The translations under genes and the position numbers were made by a program. 64,000 bases of DNA from Cryobacterium sp. M96 (GTDB lineage: Bacteria > Actinomycetota > Actinomycetes > Actinomycetales > Microbacteriaceae), in assembly GCF_002929845.1 (NCBI RefSeq), contig NZ_PJJS01000042.1, forward strand, positions 1 to 64,000, given 5' to 3'. The notes beneath the pieces were generated by a model. That model worked only from the letters and a program-made list of their open reading frames with translations. It ran no database searches and was not told where the DNA came from. This document shows positions 8,582 through 16,997 of the stretch, piece after piece (positions within the stretch are counted from its first letter, which is position 1; each line of letters begins with the position of its first letter).

Positions 8582-8716
8582 TCGCCGACCACGCCCGACT
8601 TATCCACAGCCACGCGCCCGGAGACGTGCCGATCTGGCCGACCCGTGCGGCGATGCGGCAGTGCGGTGGCCCCGGTGCCCGGTCCACAGAGGTGGCCAAC
8701 GCTCACGGGCGGGGCT

Positions 8717-8753
8717 CTCCCGCGAAGTACACTGGAAGCGCACTTCGCGGGAG
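8717..8753. repeat. Perfect 12-bp inverted repeat overlapping the tRNA-Leu 5' end
   Basis: CTCCCGCGAAGT at 8717-8728 is exactly complementary to ACTTCGCGGGAG at 8742-8753, with a 13-base spacer that includes a -10-like TACACT. The right arm contains the first 7 bases of the tRNA, the 5' acceptor strand. A transcript starting upstream could pair this segment with the leader rather than with the tRNA 3' end. Confidence 0.6.
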
Positions 8754-8828
8754 TGGTGAAATTGGCAGACACGCAGGATTTAGGTTCCTGTGCTTTCGAG
8801 CGTGGGGGTTCAAGTCCCCTCTCCCGCA
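8747..8828 (+). tRNA. tRNA-Leu (anticodon UAG)
   Basis: An 82-nt class II tRNA. The acceptor stem GCGGGAG (8747-8753) pairs with CTCCCGC (8821-8827), with discriminator A at 8828. The anticodon stem CAGGA/TCCTG encloses the loop TTTAGGT, giving UAG at 8781-8783. It has a long variable arm and a T arm with GGTTCAAGT. The CCA end is not encoded. A DedA gene begins one base after the tRNA. Confidence 0.95.
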
Positions 8829-8829
8829 C

Positions 8830-9513
8830 ATGAGTCACATCTCGGCCCTGGACGGCCAATTGAACGAACTGCTGGAGAGTACCAGCGTCGTGCTGTTCTA
8901 CCTGCTCGTTTGGGCCCTTGTCTTCGCCGGAACGGCGGTGTTCCTCGGGGTCTTCATCCCGTTCATCACCGGCGACTCCCTGCTTTTCGGCTCCGGCCTG
9001 GTGGCTGCATCCACACCGAGCCTGAGCATCGCCGTTCTGGCCGTCGGAACCGGCATCGCCGCGTTCCTGGGTGACCAGGTCGGTTTCCTGCTCGGGCGCC
9101 ACTTCGGCCGCTCCTACCTGGACCGCCACGGCGGCCGCCACACCCGCACGGCCATCGCCAAGACGGAGACCTTCTACCGCAAGTACGGCTGGTGGTCGGT
9201 GGTCATCGCCCGGTTCATGCCATGGGGCCGCGTCTTCGTGCCCGTGATCGCCGGCGTCGGCCGCATGAACTACTACACGTTCCTGACCAGCAATCTGGTC
9301 GGAGCCCTGGCCTGGGGCGTGGGTCTTACCCTGACCGGCTACTACGCGGCCGCCATCCCCGGCGTGAAGAGCACCGCCTATGTCATCGCCGGGGTCTTCA
9401 TCACCGCCTCAATCGTCTTCGGCATGCGCACCCTGCTGATGGATCGCGCCCAGAACCGGCTGGATGCCCGCAGCGCGCTCCTCGACGACCCGACAGTGGT
9501 CCAGGCCCCCTGA
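8830..9513 (+). CDS. DedA family membrane protein
   Basis: A 227-residue protein with the SNARE-associated/VTT (DedA) fold, a family linked to lipid-carrier flipping and membrane homeostasis. The conserved segment ARFMPWGRVFVPVIAGVG lies near residues 130-147, with re-entrant helices and EDGD-like loops before it (DQVGFLLGRHFG). The ATG at 8830 is the first start after the tRNA and gives the full family length. There is no leader for a ribosome site outside the tRNA itself, so a processed, nearly leaderless mRNA or a later start is possible. A second DedA gene follows. Confidence 0.85.
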   Translation: MSHISALDGQLNELLESTSVVLFYLLVWALVFAGTAVFLGVFIPFITGDSLLFGSGLVAASTPSLSIAVLAVGTGIAAFLGDQVGFLLGRHFGRSYLDRHGGRHTRTAIAKTETFYRKYGWWSVVIARFMPWGRVFVPVIAGVGRMNYYTFLTSNLVGALAWGVGLTLTGYYAAAIPGVKSTAYVIAGVFITASIVFGMRTLLMDRAQNRLDARSALLDDPTVVQAP

Positions 9514-9622
9514 CCCACTGCGAGCCCACGGCGCACTGTCGGAAAACCGCGTTAGCCTATATCAGAGCACACAGTGATCCCGCCGCCCGGCCGATCTGAC
9601 CGACGCCCACAGGAGTTTCTTA

Positions 9623-10402
9623 GTGATTCATACAGCCCTGCTTCCCACGGCAGTCATCCCCTGGCTCGACCCGGAAGTCCTGATCAACGGGTTCGGGCCC
9701 TGGGCCCTCTTGGGCGTCTGTGCAATCGTCTTCGCCGAGACCGGCCTGCTGGTGGGGTTTTTGCTTCCCGGCGACACCCTGCTGGTCATCACCGGCCTGC
9801 TGACCTTTGCCGGGGTCATCCAGATCGACATCTGGTGGGTGGCCCTGGCCATCGGATTCTCGGCCTTTTTCGGCGGAGAAGTCGGCTATCTGATCGGGCA
9901 CAAGTTCGGGCCCAGGGTCTTCGAGCGCAAAGAATCCGGTCTGTTCAGCATCAAGAACGTCGAGCGCACGAACGCGTTCTTCGTTCGCTTCGGCGGCGTG
10001 GCCGTCATCGTGGCCCGCTTCGTGCCGATCGTGCGCACCTTCGCCCCGGTCGCGGCCGGCGTCGGCCACATGGACTACCGCAAATACTCGCTGTACAACC
10101 TGATCGGCGCCCTCCTCTGGGGCACCGGCCTCACCTACTTCGGCTTCTTCCTGGGCTACATCCCGCCAGTCGCAGATTTCGTTCAGAACTACATCGACAT
10201 CATTTTGCTGGCCGCGGTCTTCATCACGCTCATCCCCACCGTTTTCCACTACCTACAGTCCGCGTCCAGAGCCCGCCGGGACGCACGCACCGGACGGACC
10301 ATCCAAACCGGAAGCCTCGTCCTCGACGCCGACGCCTTCGAGGACATCCACAAGCACACGCACGACGAGCACACGCACGACGAGCACAAGCACGACCTCT
10401 GA
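9623..10402 (+). CDS. DedA family membrane protein with His-rich tail
   Basis: A 259-residue DedA protein. The family motif ARFVPIVRTFAPVAAGVGH is near residues 130-150, with hydrophobic helices on both sides. The GTG at 9623 has AGGAG 7 bp upstream. The cytosolic tail ends in about 17 residues dominated by His, Asp and Glu (HKHTHDEHTHDEHKHDL), a plausible metal-binding segment absent from the neighbouring DedA paralogue. The gene converges on a CDF metal exporter. A metal-related role is inferred only from the tail and this neighbour. Confidence 0.88.
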   Translation: MIHTALLPTAVIPWLDPEVLINGFGPWALLGVCAIVFAETGLLVGFLLPGDTLLVITGLLTFAGVIQIDIWWVALAIGFSAFFGGEVGYLIGHKFGPRVFERKESGLFSIKNVERTNAFFVRFGGVAVIVARFVPIVRTFAPVAAGVGHMDYRKYSLYNLIGALLWGTGLTYFGFFLGYIPPVADFVQNYIDIILLAAVFITLIPTVFHYLQSASRARRDARTGRTIQTGSLVLDADAFEDIHKHTHDEHTHDEHKHDL

Positions 10403-10452
10403 GCTCAACGCAGTCGGACTCAACACAGTCCGGGCTCAACACAGTCCGGGCT
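10401..10452. repeat. Short direct repeats between dedA and the CDF gene
   Basis: The sequence CTCAACACAGTCCGGG occurs twice in tandem, preceded by a diverged third unit (CTCAACGCAGTCGGA). It lies in the 67-bp gap between two convergent genes, so it does not alter any protein. It is probably a slippage product. Confidence 0.6.
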
Positions 10453-10469
10453 GCTCCCGGCGGGTCACG

Positions 10470-11381
10470 CTACCGGTGCGGGTTCTCCTCGTGCGCCGCG
10501 TGCTCGGCCGGCTCGAGCTGGAACGTCGAGTGGTCCACATCGAAATGGTCGGCCAGACACGCGGAAAGCTCATCGAGAAGTGCGCCGGAGCCACCCGAGC
10601 CGAGCACCACAGGTTCGACCACGACGTGGGCACTGAAGACGTGGGCTCCGGAGGTGATCATCCACACGTGCACATCGTGCACCGCCACCACGCCGTTCGT
10701 TTCCAGCAGGTGCCGTCGGATCTCTGCGACATCCGTTGCGGCCGGCACCGATTCGCTCAGCACCCGCACCACGTCGCGCAGCAGCACGAGGGCTCGGGGC
10801 GCGATCATGCCGGCGATGACCAGCGACGCGATCGCATCGGCCTGTACAAAGCCCGTCACCAGGATGACCCCGGCCGCGGCGATGACCGCCACTGAGCCCA
10901 GGGTGTCCCCGAGCACCTCGAGGTAAGCGCCGCGCATATTGATCGACGACTCGGCCGCCGGGCGCAGCAGGAGCAGGGCCGCAACGTTGGCCAAGAGGCC
11001 GATCACGGCCACGACCAGCATGGGAGTTGCCCGCACCTCGCTGCCGCCGGCGTCGACCAGTCGGCCGACGGCGCCGATCACGACGGCGATGGCAACCCCC
11101 ACCAGGATGAGCCCGTTCAGCAGGGCACCGAACACCTCGGCCCGTTGGTAACCGAACGTCTGCCGGTCGGTAGCCGGCCGCGCGGCCACCACGGTGGCCG
11201 TCAGAGCGATGATCAGACCCGCGAGGTCGGAGAACATGTGGCCGGCATCCGCCAGCAGGGCCAGGGAACCGGTCAGCCAGGCGCCGACGACCTCCACCAC
11301 GAGCACCGCGGCGACAATCCCGATCGCCACCGACAGACGCGCACGGTTCGTCTGCGAGGTGTGCGCGTGATCATGGCCCAT
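10470..11381 (-). CDS. Cation diffusion facilitator (CzcD-like) metal exporter
   Basis: A 303-residue CDF family protein that expels divalent metals such as zinc in exchange for protons. There is an N-terminal HDHAH cluster, six helices, and transport-site motifs LLADAGHMFSD (helix 2) and an Asp/Asn-containing helix 5 (FVQADAIASLVIAGMI). The cytoplasmic C-terminal domain contains VHDVHVWMITSGAHVFSAHV, typical of the CDF dimerisation domain. The start ATG is at 11381. The gene faces the His-tailed DedA gene. Confidence 0.92.
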   Translation of the reverse strand: MGHDHAHTSQTNRARLSVAIGIVAAVLVVEVVGAWLTGSLALLADAGHMFSDLAGLIIALTATVVAARPATDRQTFGYQRAEVFGALLNGLILVGVAIAVVIGAVGRLVDAGGSEVRATPMLVVAVIGLLANVAALLLLRPAAESSINMRGAYLEVLGDTLGSVAVIAAAGVILVTGFVQADAIASLVIAGMIAPRALVLLRDVVRVLSESVPAATDVAEIRRHLLETNGVVAVHDVHVWMITSGAHVFSAHVVVEPVVLGSGGSGALLDELSACLADHFDVDHSTFQLEPAEHAAHEENPHR

Positions 11382-11473
11382 GCCTCCACGCTAGGGCCGC
11401 GGGCACCCGGCCGCCAGTTCAGCCGTCAGTTCGGAATGAGTGCCGTTCTCAGCAGTCGAGACGGATGCGCCAG

Positions 11474-12064
11474 TCAGGCTTCCAGCAGCGTCTCCAGCAC
11501 CGGAATCAGCTTGCCGAAGGCCCTCGCCCGGTGGCTGTGCTCGTTCTTCACGTTCGGGGTCAGCTCGGCGGCGGAGATCGCATAGCCGTCGGGCAGGAAG
11601 ATCGGGTCATAGCCGAAGCCGCCGGCGCCGCTCGGCTCGGTCAGGATCTGCCCGAGCCATTCCCCGGTCACGTGCCACTCCGTGCCGTCGGGCATGGCCA
11701 GCGCGGCGACGCAGGTGAAGTGTCCGCCACGGTGCTCGGCGGCCACATCGCCCAACTGCCAGAGCAGCAGCTGCAGGTTCTGGTCGGAGTCCCGGGCGGG
11801 CCCGGCCCAGCGTGCCGAGAAGATGCCGGGCGAACCGCCGAGGACGTTCACGCAGATGCCGGAGTCGTCGGCGATGGCCGGCAGACCGGTGTGCGCGGCG
11901 GCGGCGCGCGCCTTGATCAGAGCGTTCTCGGCGAAGGTGACGCCGTCTTCGACCGGCTCGGGGCCGTCGTAGGCCAGCACGTCGAGGTCGGGGAGCCGGG
12001 GGGCGAGGATGCGCCGCAGCTCCTCGACCTTGTGCTGGTTGTGGGTGGCGAGAACGACCTGCAC
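11474..12064 (-). CDS. rdgB: RdgB/HAM1 family non-canonical purine NTP pyrophosphatase
   Basis: A 196-residue house-cleaning enzyme hydrolysing dITP, XTP and ITP to monophosphates, keeping damaged purines out of DNA and RNA. The N-terminal THNQHKVEELRRIL, FAENALIKARAAA and IADDSGICV motifs (residues 7-80) form the phosphate and metal site, and GFGYDPIF near residue 145 is the base-recognition loop. It is the third gene of a murI-rph-rdgB operon, 4 bp after rph. This gene order is common in bacteria. Confidence 0.95.
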   Translation of the reverse strand: MQVVLATHNQHKVEELRRILAPRLPDLDVLAYDGPEPVEDGVTFAENALIKARAAAAHTGLPAIADDSGICVNVLGGSPGIFSARWAGPARDSDQNLQLLLWQLGDVAAEHRGGHFTCVAALAMPDGTEWHVTGEWLGQILTEPSGAGGFGYDPIFLPDGYAISAAELTPNVKNEHSHRARAFGKLIPVLETLLEA

Positions 12065-12068
12065 GGCC

Positions 12069-12803
12069 CTAGCGCCCCAGCGCCGTCGTCTGGAACTCGG
12101 TCAGGGAGATCGTCCCGGCCAGCGCCAGGTCGAGCAGAGAATTAAGTTCGGTGCGGTCGAACGGCGCGGCCTCGGCCGTGCCCTGCACCTCCACGAAAAG
12201 GCCGCGGCCGGTTACGACCACGTTCATGTCGGTCTCGGCCCGGGAGTCTTCGGTGTAGGCAAGGTCGAGCATGGACTCACCGCCCACGATGCCCACGGAG
12301 ATGGCCGCGACGCTGTCGATCAGAGGCTGGGCCTTCTGGCTGAGGAACTTCTTCTCCCTGCCCCACTCGAGGGCGTCGGCCAGAGCCACGTAGGCTCCCG
12401 TGATAGCCGCGGTGCGGGTGCCGCCATCGGCCTGGAGCACGTCGCAGTCCAGCACAATGGTGTTCTCGCCGAGTGCTTTCATGTCGACCACGGCGCGCAG
12501 GCTGCGTCCGACCAGGCGGCTGATCTCGTGGGTGCGCCCGCCGATGCGGCCCCTGACCGATTCGCGGTCCATTCGAGAGTCGGTGGAGCGCGGCAGCATG
12601 GAGTACTCGGCCGTGACCCAGCCCTTGCCCTTGCCGGCCATCCAGCGGGGTACGCCGTTGGTGAACGAGGCCGTGCAGAGCACCTTGGTGCGCCCGAACG
12701 AGATCAGGGCCGACCCTTCGGCCTGGTCGCTCCAACCGCGCTCGATCGTGACGGGGCGCAGCTGGTCGTTCGTTCGTCCGTCTACGCGCACGGTGTCGGT
12801 CAC
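12069..12803 (-). CDS. rph: Ribonuclease PH
   Basis: A 244-residue phosphorolytic 3'-5' exoribonuclease that trims tRNA precursors. Near the N-terminus it shows the pattern [15 protein letters not shown]. Further on are [34 protein letters not shown] and [16 protein letters not shown], all diagnostic of RNase PH, with the phosphate-binding GTRTA segment intact. Length matches the family. Its start overlaps the murI stop by 4 bp (12800-12803), and rdgB follows. Confidence 0.96.
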   Translation of the reverse strand: MTDTVRVDGRTNDQLRPVTIERGWSDQAEGSALISFGRTKVLCTASFTNGVPRWMAGKGKGWVTAEYSMLPRSTDSRMDRESVRGRIGGRTHEISRLVGRSLRAVVDMKALGENTIVLDCDVLQADGGTRTAAITGAYVALADALEWGREKKFLSQKAQPLIDSVAAISVGIVGGESMLDLAYTEDSRAETDMNVVVTGRGLFVEVQGTAEAAPFDRTELNSLLDLALAGTISLTEFQTTALGR

Positions 12804-13663
12804 GGGGTCTCCTTGGGGTTGGGATGCGATGCGGCGAACTCGGCAAGCTCGCTCAAACTGAAGGACCCGGTCTCGACCAGGTCGACACGACCGATTTCCG
12901 GCCCGATCAGCCGGTGAGCCAGGTGCAGAAAATCGTCGGCGCTGTCGCCGGTAGCCTCGTACCGGTAGCTGGGCGGCGCCTGCTCGGTGCGTTCCAGGCC
13001 CTGGCTCACCAGCAGCCGGTACACGTCGTTGGCCGTCTCAGTGTCGCTGGAGACGAGGGTCACGGTGTCCCCCATCACGTAGGAGATGGCACCGCGCAGG
13101 AAGGGGTAGTGCGTGCATCCGAGAACGAGCGTGTCGACTTCCGCGGCCCGCAGCGGGGCGAGATAGCCTTCGGCGACCGACAGTAGTTCGTCGCCCGTGG
13201 TGATTCCCGCCTCGACGAATTCGACGAACCGTGGGCAGGCCTGCGTCAGGAGCTGGATGTCGGTGGCCGCGGCGAACGCGTCGTCGTAGGCGCGCGATTT
13301 GACTGTGCCCAGTGTTCCGATCACGCCGACCCGGTTGTTGCGGGTGGTGCGCACGGCACGGCGCACAGCCGGTTGGATGACCTCGACCACGGGAACGCTG
13401 TAGCGCTCACGGGCATCCCGGAGCATCGCGGCCGAAGCAGTATTGCAGGCGATGACCAGCATCTTCACATCTTGGGCAATCAGGTCGTCGAGAACGTCAA
13501 GGGCGAAACCGCGCACATCCGCGATCCTCTTCGGGCCATACGGAGAATGCGCAGTGTCTCCGATATAGAGGATCGATTCATTCGGCAGTTGATCCTTGAT
13601 TGCCCGGGCGACAGTCAGGCCGCCCACTCCGGAATCAAAGATTCCAATCGGTGCATCCGTCAC
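12800..13663 (-). CDS. murI: Glutamate racemase
   Basis: A 287-residue enzyme making D-glutamate for peptidoglycan. It has [14 protein letters not shown] at the N-terminus, the first catalytic cysteine in ACNTASAA near residue 75, and the second in [10 protein letters not shown] near residue 185. The GTG at 13663 puts the conserved start right at the N-terminus; the longer open frame upstream has no homology. It is the first gene of the murI-rph-rdgB operon. The C-terminal 20 residues are a variable tail. Confidence 0.95.
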   Translation of the reverse strand: MTDAPIGIFDSGVGGLTVARAIKDQLPNESILYIGDTAHSPYGPKRIADVRGFALDVLDDLIAQDVKMLVIACNTASAAMLRDARERYSVPVVEVIQPAVRRAVRTTRNNRVGVIGTLGTVKSRAYDDAFAAATDIQLLTQACPRFVEFVEAGITTGDELLSVAEGYLAPLRAAEVDTLVLGCTHYPFLRGAISYVMGDTVTLVSSDTETANDVYRLLVSQGLERTEQAPPSYRYEATGDSADDFLHLAHRLIGPEIGRVDLVETGSFSLSELAEFAASHPNPKETP

Positions 13664-13808
13664 GACAGTTGAGCCTAGTCGGAATCCCTGACCCCCACCC
13701 GTGTACGCGCGGCACCCGGTCCGGCGCGGCCGGAGATCACCTCTCGGACAGGAAGATTGACGGCATGTTCCCAGTCTCGCCCCGGTAGCGTCAGCACGTT
13801 CCATTCGG

Positions 13809-13841
13809 GGAATATGGCCGTAACTACACTCGGAATATGGC
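13809..13841. promoter_or_regulatory. Direct repeats upstream of fabF, possible promoter/operator
   Basis: GGAATATGGC occurs at 13809-13818 and again at 13832-13841, 23 bp apart (about two helical turns), with a -10-like TACACT between. This lies 66-98 bp before the fabF start. It could be a regulator site; no family is recognised. Confidence 0.35.
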
Positions 13842-13906
13842 TCCCGCCAACCGACGGACGCCGCAACAGAATGACGTCACATTCGTTGTTTGAGGAGATG
13901 ATCGCC

Positions 13907-15139
13907 GTGAATGATCGAGTCGTAATCACCGGGCTGGGCGCCTTGACGCCCCTGGGCAACAATTGGCGCGACACGTGGTCGGGTCTCACCGGCGGCCGCA
14001 GCGGCGTAGCCCGGATCACCCAATTCGATCCCGCCGGTCTGCCGACGCAGATCGCCGGCGAGGTGAAGAACTTCATTCCGGCCGAGCGGATGACCGTGAA
14101 GCAGGTTAAGCGCGCATCCCGAGCCTCGCAGCTCGCGATCGCCGCAGCCCGCGAGGCGGTGGCTGACGCCGGTTTCGGCGCCTCCATGGAAGGCATCGAC
14201 ACGGCGGTCGTCGTCAACAGCGCCGTGAGCGGCTTCGCGGAGATCCAGGAAGCCACCGAGCTCGTCAACTCCGGCGACTCCCGGCGCATCCCGCCGCGCT
14301 TCGTGCCCTCCGCCCTGTTGAACATGGCCGCCTGCGAGATCGCGATCGACCTCGGCGTCCACGGACCGGTCAACGCGAGTGCCCTTGCCTGCGCCAGCGG
14401 GGCCTACGCACTCCTCGAGGCACGCACCATGCTCGTCATGGGTGACGCCGACGTCGTCATCGCCGGCGGGGTCGAGGCTGCGATCACGCCCGTCATGTTC
14501 GCGGGCCTGAACGCCATGCACGCGGCCTCCAAGAACAACGATTCCCCGGCCGAGGCCTCTCGGCCGTTCGACGCCGACCGCAACGGACTCGTCTTCGGTG
14601 AGGGAGCGGTCATCTTCGTGATGGAGCTGCTCTCCCACGCCCGAGCCCGCGGCGCCCAGATCTACGCGGAGGTGCTGGGCGGCGCCCTCACCAGCGACGG
14701 CCACAGCATCGTCGCGCCCGAACCCACCGGCAAGTTCGCGAGCCTGGCCATGACCCGCGCACTCATCAAGTCGAAGTTGAACCCGAGCGACATCGACATG
14801 ATCTGCGCCCACGGCACGTCCACCCAAGCCAACGACCGGGCCGAGACCTCGGCGATACGCCAGGCACTCGGGCACGCTGCCGATTCCATCGCCGTCACCG
14901 CCCCCAAGTCGATGACCGGCCACATGATCGGCGCCGCGGGTGCCCTCTCCGGCCTGCTCTGCGCCCTGTCGGTCCGAACCGGCATCATCCCGCCCACCAT
15001 CAACTACACGACCCCGGACCCGGATTGCACGCTCGACTACGTGCCGCGGGTCGCCCGGGAGAAGCCGGTGAAGTTCGCCCTGGCGAATGCGTTCGGCTTC
15101 GGCGGGCAGAACTGCATCGTCGCCTTCGGGGCGCTGTAG
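13907..15139 (+). CDS. fabF: Beta-ketoacyl-ACP synthase II (FabF-type)
   Basis: A 410-residue condensing enzyme of fatty-acid elongation, matching the usual FabF length. It opens with RVVITGLGALTPLGNN. The active-site cysteine is in the ACASGAYAL region near residue 165, and the two histidines are in CAHGTSTQAND near residue 300 and KSMTGHMIGAAGAL near residue 335. The GTG at 13907 has GAGGAG 9 bp upstream; earlier in-frame starts lack this. There is no fabD, fabH or acpP beside it, so it may be a second, stand-alone KAS II rather than the main one. Confidence 0.9.
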   Translation: MNDRVVITGLGALTPLGNNWRDTWSGLTGGRSGVARITQFDPAGLPTQIAGEVKNFIPAERMTVKQVKRASRASQLAIAAAREAVADAGFGASMEGIDTAVVVNSAVSGFAEIQEATELVNSGDSRRIPPRFVPSALLNMAACEIAIDLGVHGPVNASALACASGAYALLEARTMLVMGDADVVIAGGVEAAITPVMFAGLNAMHAASKNNDSPAEASRPFDADRNGLVFGEGAVIFVMELLSHARARGAQIYAEVLGGALTSDGHSIVAPEPTGKFASLAMTRALIKSKLNPSDIDMICAHGTSTQANDRAETSAIRQALGHAADSIAVTAPKSMTGHMIGAAGALSGLLCALSVRTGIIPPTINYTTPDPDCTLDYVPRVAREKPVKFALANAFGFGGQNCIVAFGAL

Positions 15140-15191
15140 GCCTTCTGCTCCGACAAGAACACGTATCGGGCCGGGCGGATAAGCTTTCCGG

Positions 15192-16514
15192 GTGACCGAA
15201 ACCTCAGCATTCCGCACCGACCGGTACGAACTCACCATGGTGGACGCCGCGATCCAAAGTGGAACCGCCGCACGAGAGTGCCAGTTCGAGGCCTTCGCCC
15301 GGCACCTCCCCTCCGGCCGCCGCTACGGCATCGTGGCCGGCACCGGGCGGCTGCTCGATCTCATCCGGGCCTTCCGGTTCACGGATGCCGAACTCACCTG
15401 GCTGAGAGACAACCGTGTGGTGCGCGAGCCCACCATCGCCTGGCTCGCCGACTACGCCTTCCGCGGCACCATCTGGGGCTACCGGGAAGGCGAGGCCTAC
15501 TTCCCGGGCTCGCCCCTGATCACGGTGGACGGCACCTTCGCCGAATGCGTCATCCTCGAAACCCTGATTCTCAGCGTGCTCAACTACGACAGCTCCGTCG
15601 CCAGCGCGGCCGCACGGATGGTCTCGGTCAGCCTGGGCCGCCCCCTCGCCGAAATGGGTTCGCGCCGCACTGGCGAGTACTCCGGGGTCGCCGCCGCCCG
15701 GGCCGCCTACATAGCCGGTTTCGCCTCGACCAGCAACCTGGAGGCCGGCCGCAGCTGGGGCGTGCCCACCATGGGCACCGCCGCCCACTCCTTCACTCTC
15801 CTGCACGACAGCGAGGAAGACGCCTTCCGTGCCCAGATCGCGGCCTTCGGACCGGCCACCACTCTGCTCGTGGACACCTTCGACGTCGCCGCGGGCATCG
15901 AACTGGCCGTCAGGGTGGCCGGACCGGCGCTCGGGTCGATCCGGATCGACTCCGGCGACCTGCCGACCAGGGTGGCGGAGGCCCGCAGCCAACTGGACTC
16001 GCTCGGTGCCGTCAACACGCACATCACCGTCACCAGCGACCTCGACGAGTTCTCCATCGCCGCCCTGTCCGCGTCGCCCGTGGACGCCTTCGGCGTGGGC
16101 ACATCGGTGGTGACCGGTTCGGGCTCCCCCGCCGCCGGGATGGTCTACAAACTCGTCGCGCACCGCGACGACGCCGGAGACTGGGTGCCCGTCGCCAAGA
16201 CCTCACCCGCGAAGAGCTCGGTCGGCGGCCGAAAGCGGGCCGTGCGCCGGCTCGACTCCGCCGGGATCGCGCGCGCCGAGGTCGTCCTGATCGGCGAGGA
16301 TCCGGCCGACTCCACTCCGCCCGCAGAGCCTTCGGGCCGGGACCGCGTGCTGCTGGTGCCTCTGATCACCGACGGCGTGATCGACGAAAGTTACCTCGGG
16401 GCGGCCGGCACGACCCGCGCCCGCGCGCACCACGCAGCCGTCATGCAGGAATTGCCGATCGAGGCCTTCCGCCTCGGGCGCGGCGACCCCGTCATCCCGA
16501 CCCTGTACCGGTAG
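15192..16514 (+). CDS. pncB: Nicotinate phosphoribosyltransferase
   Basis: A 440-residue enzyme converting nicotinate and PRPP (with ATP) to nicotinate mononucleotide, the salvage entry to NAD. Motifs: FRTDRYELTM at the N-terminus, GTAAHSFTLLH with the histidine that is phosphorylated in the family near residue 197, RIDSGDL near 255, and FGVGTSVVTGSGSPA near 300. The GTG start is 52 bp after fabF. It complements the de novo NAD operon at 39-45 kb. No copy of the GTCAnnnTGAC operator is seen in its short leader. Confidence 0.94.
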   Translation: MTETSAFRTDRYELTMVDAAIQSGTAARECQFEAFARHLPSGRRYGIVAGTGRLLDLIRAFRFTDAELTWLRDNRVVREPTIAWLADYAFRGTIWGYREGEAYFPGSPLITVDGTFAECVILETLILSVLNYDSSVASAAARMVSVSLGRPLAEMGSRRTGEYSGVAAARAAYIAGFASTSNLEAGRSWGVPTMGTAAHSFTLLHDSEEDAFRAQIAAFGPATTLLVDTFDVAAGIELAVRVAGPALGSIRIDSGDLPTRVAEARSQLDSLGAVNTHITVTSDLDEFSIAALSASPVDAFGVGTSVVTGSGSPAAGMVYKLVAHRDDAGDWVPVAKTSPAKSSVGGRKRAVRRLDSAGIARAEVVLIGEDPADSTPPAEPSGRDRVLLVPLITDGVIDESYLGAAGTTRARAHHAAVMQELPIEAFRLGRGDPVIPTLYR

Positions 16515-16529
16515 CGCTCAACCGGCAGG

Positions 16530-16820
16530 TCAGGCCTTCATCTTCTCGTAGATGGCCTTGCAGGCCGGGCAGACCGGGAACTTCTCCGGGTCGCGTCCGG
16601 GCAGCCACTTCTTGCCGCAGAGGGCGCGCACCGGCTTGCCGGAAATAGCCGATTCGAGAATCTTGTCTTTGGGCACGTAATGCGAAAAACGCTCGTGGTC
16701 GCCCGGCTCGATGTGCTCCTGGTTGAGGAGTTGCTCGAGCTCACGGTCGAGCGTCGAGGTGCCGCCGCCGCTGCCGGGGTTTCCGGGTTCTGCGATGCTC
16801 GCGCGAAAGTGATCAGTCAT
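16530..16820 (-). CDS. DUF3039 domain-containing small protein
   Basis: A 96-residue protein of the actinobacterial DUF3039 family. A flexible Gly/Ser N-terminus is followed by HERFSHYVPKDKI and a likely zinc-binding set of cysteines (ALCGKKWLPG...FPVCPACKAIYEKMK). The role is unknown in the family; a small zinc-ribbon protein that binds nucleic acid or a partner is a guess. It converges on pncB with a 15-bp gap. Confidence 0.85.
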   Translation of the reverse strand: MTDHFRASIAEPGNPGSGGGTSTLDRELEQLLNQEHIEPGDHERFSHYVPKDKILESAISGKPVRALCGKKWLPGRDPEKFPVCPACKAIYEKMKA

Positions 16821-16930
16821 GCACTCAGTCTAAACAACCCGCGGGCACACCGGCAGGCCTGCCGATCCTGCCCGCGAGCCGGAGCCCGGAGGATACCGCG
16901 AGCGAGTCGCGCGGGAGCTGCGCCCCTCCG

Positions 16931-16984
16931 CGCGTGGCGTGCCGGCGGCGCAGCGGCGCAGCGGCGCAGCACGCGCGCCACGCG
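16931..16984. terminator. GC-rich hairpin with internal octamer repeats
   Basis: CGCGTGGCGTGC (16931-16942) pairs with GCACGCGCGCCACGCG (16969-16984). The loop consists of three near-perfect copies of an 8-bp unit (GGCGCAGC). It sits about 14 bp beyond the stop of the minus-strand permease gene (stop at 16998) and could end its transcript. There is no T-run, so intrinsic termination is uncertain. Confidence 0.4.
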
Positions 16985-16997
16985 AACGTCAGGACGC

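Noticed and set aside
13877-15238. A 453-codon minus-strand frame over fabF
   Set aside because: Composition (Gly/Arg/His/Val-rich) is typical of an antisense shadow, and the plus-strand fabF has all catalytic residues.
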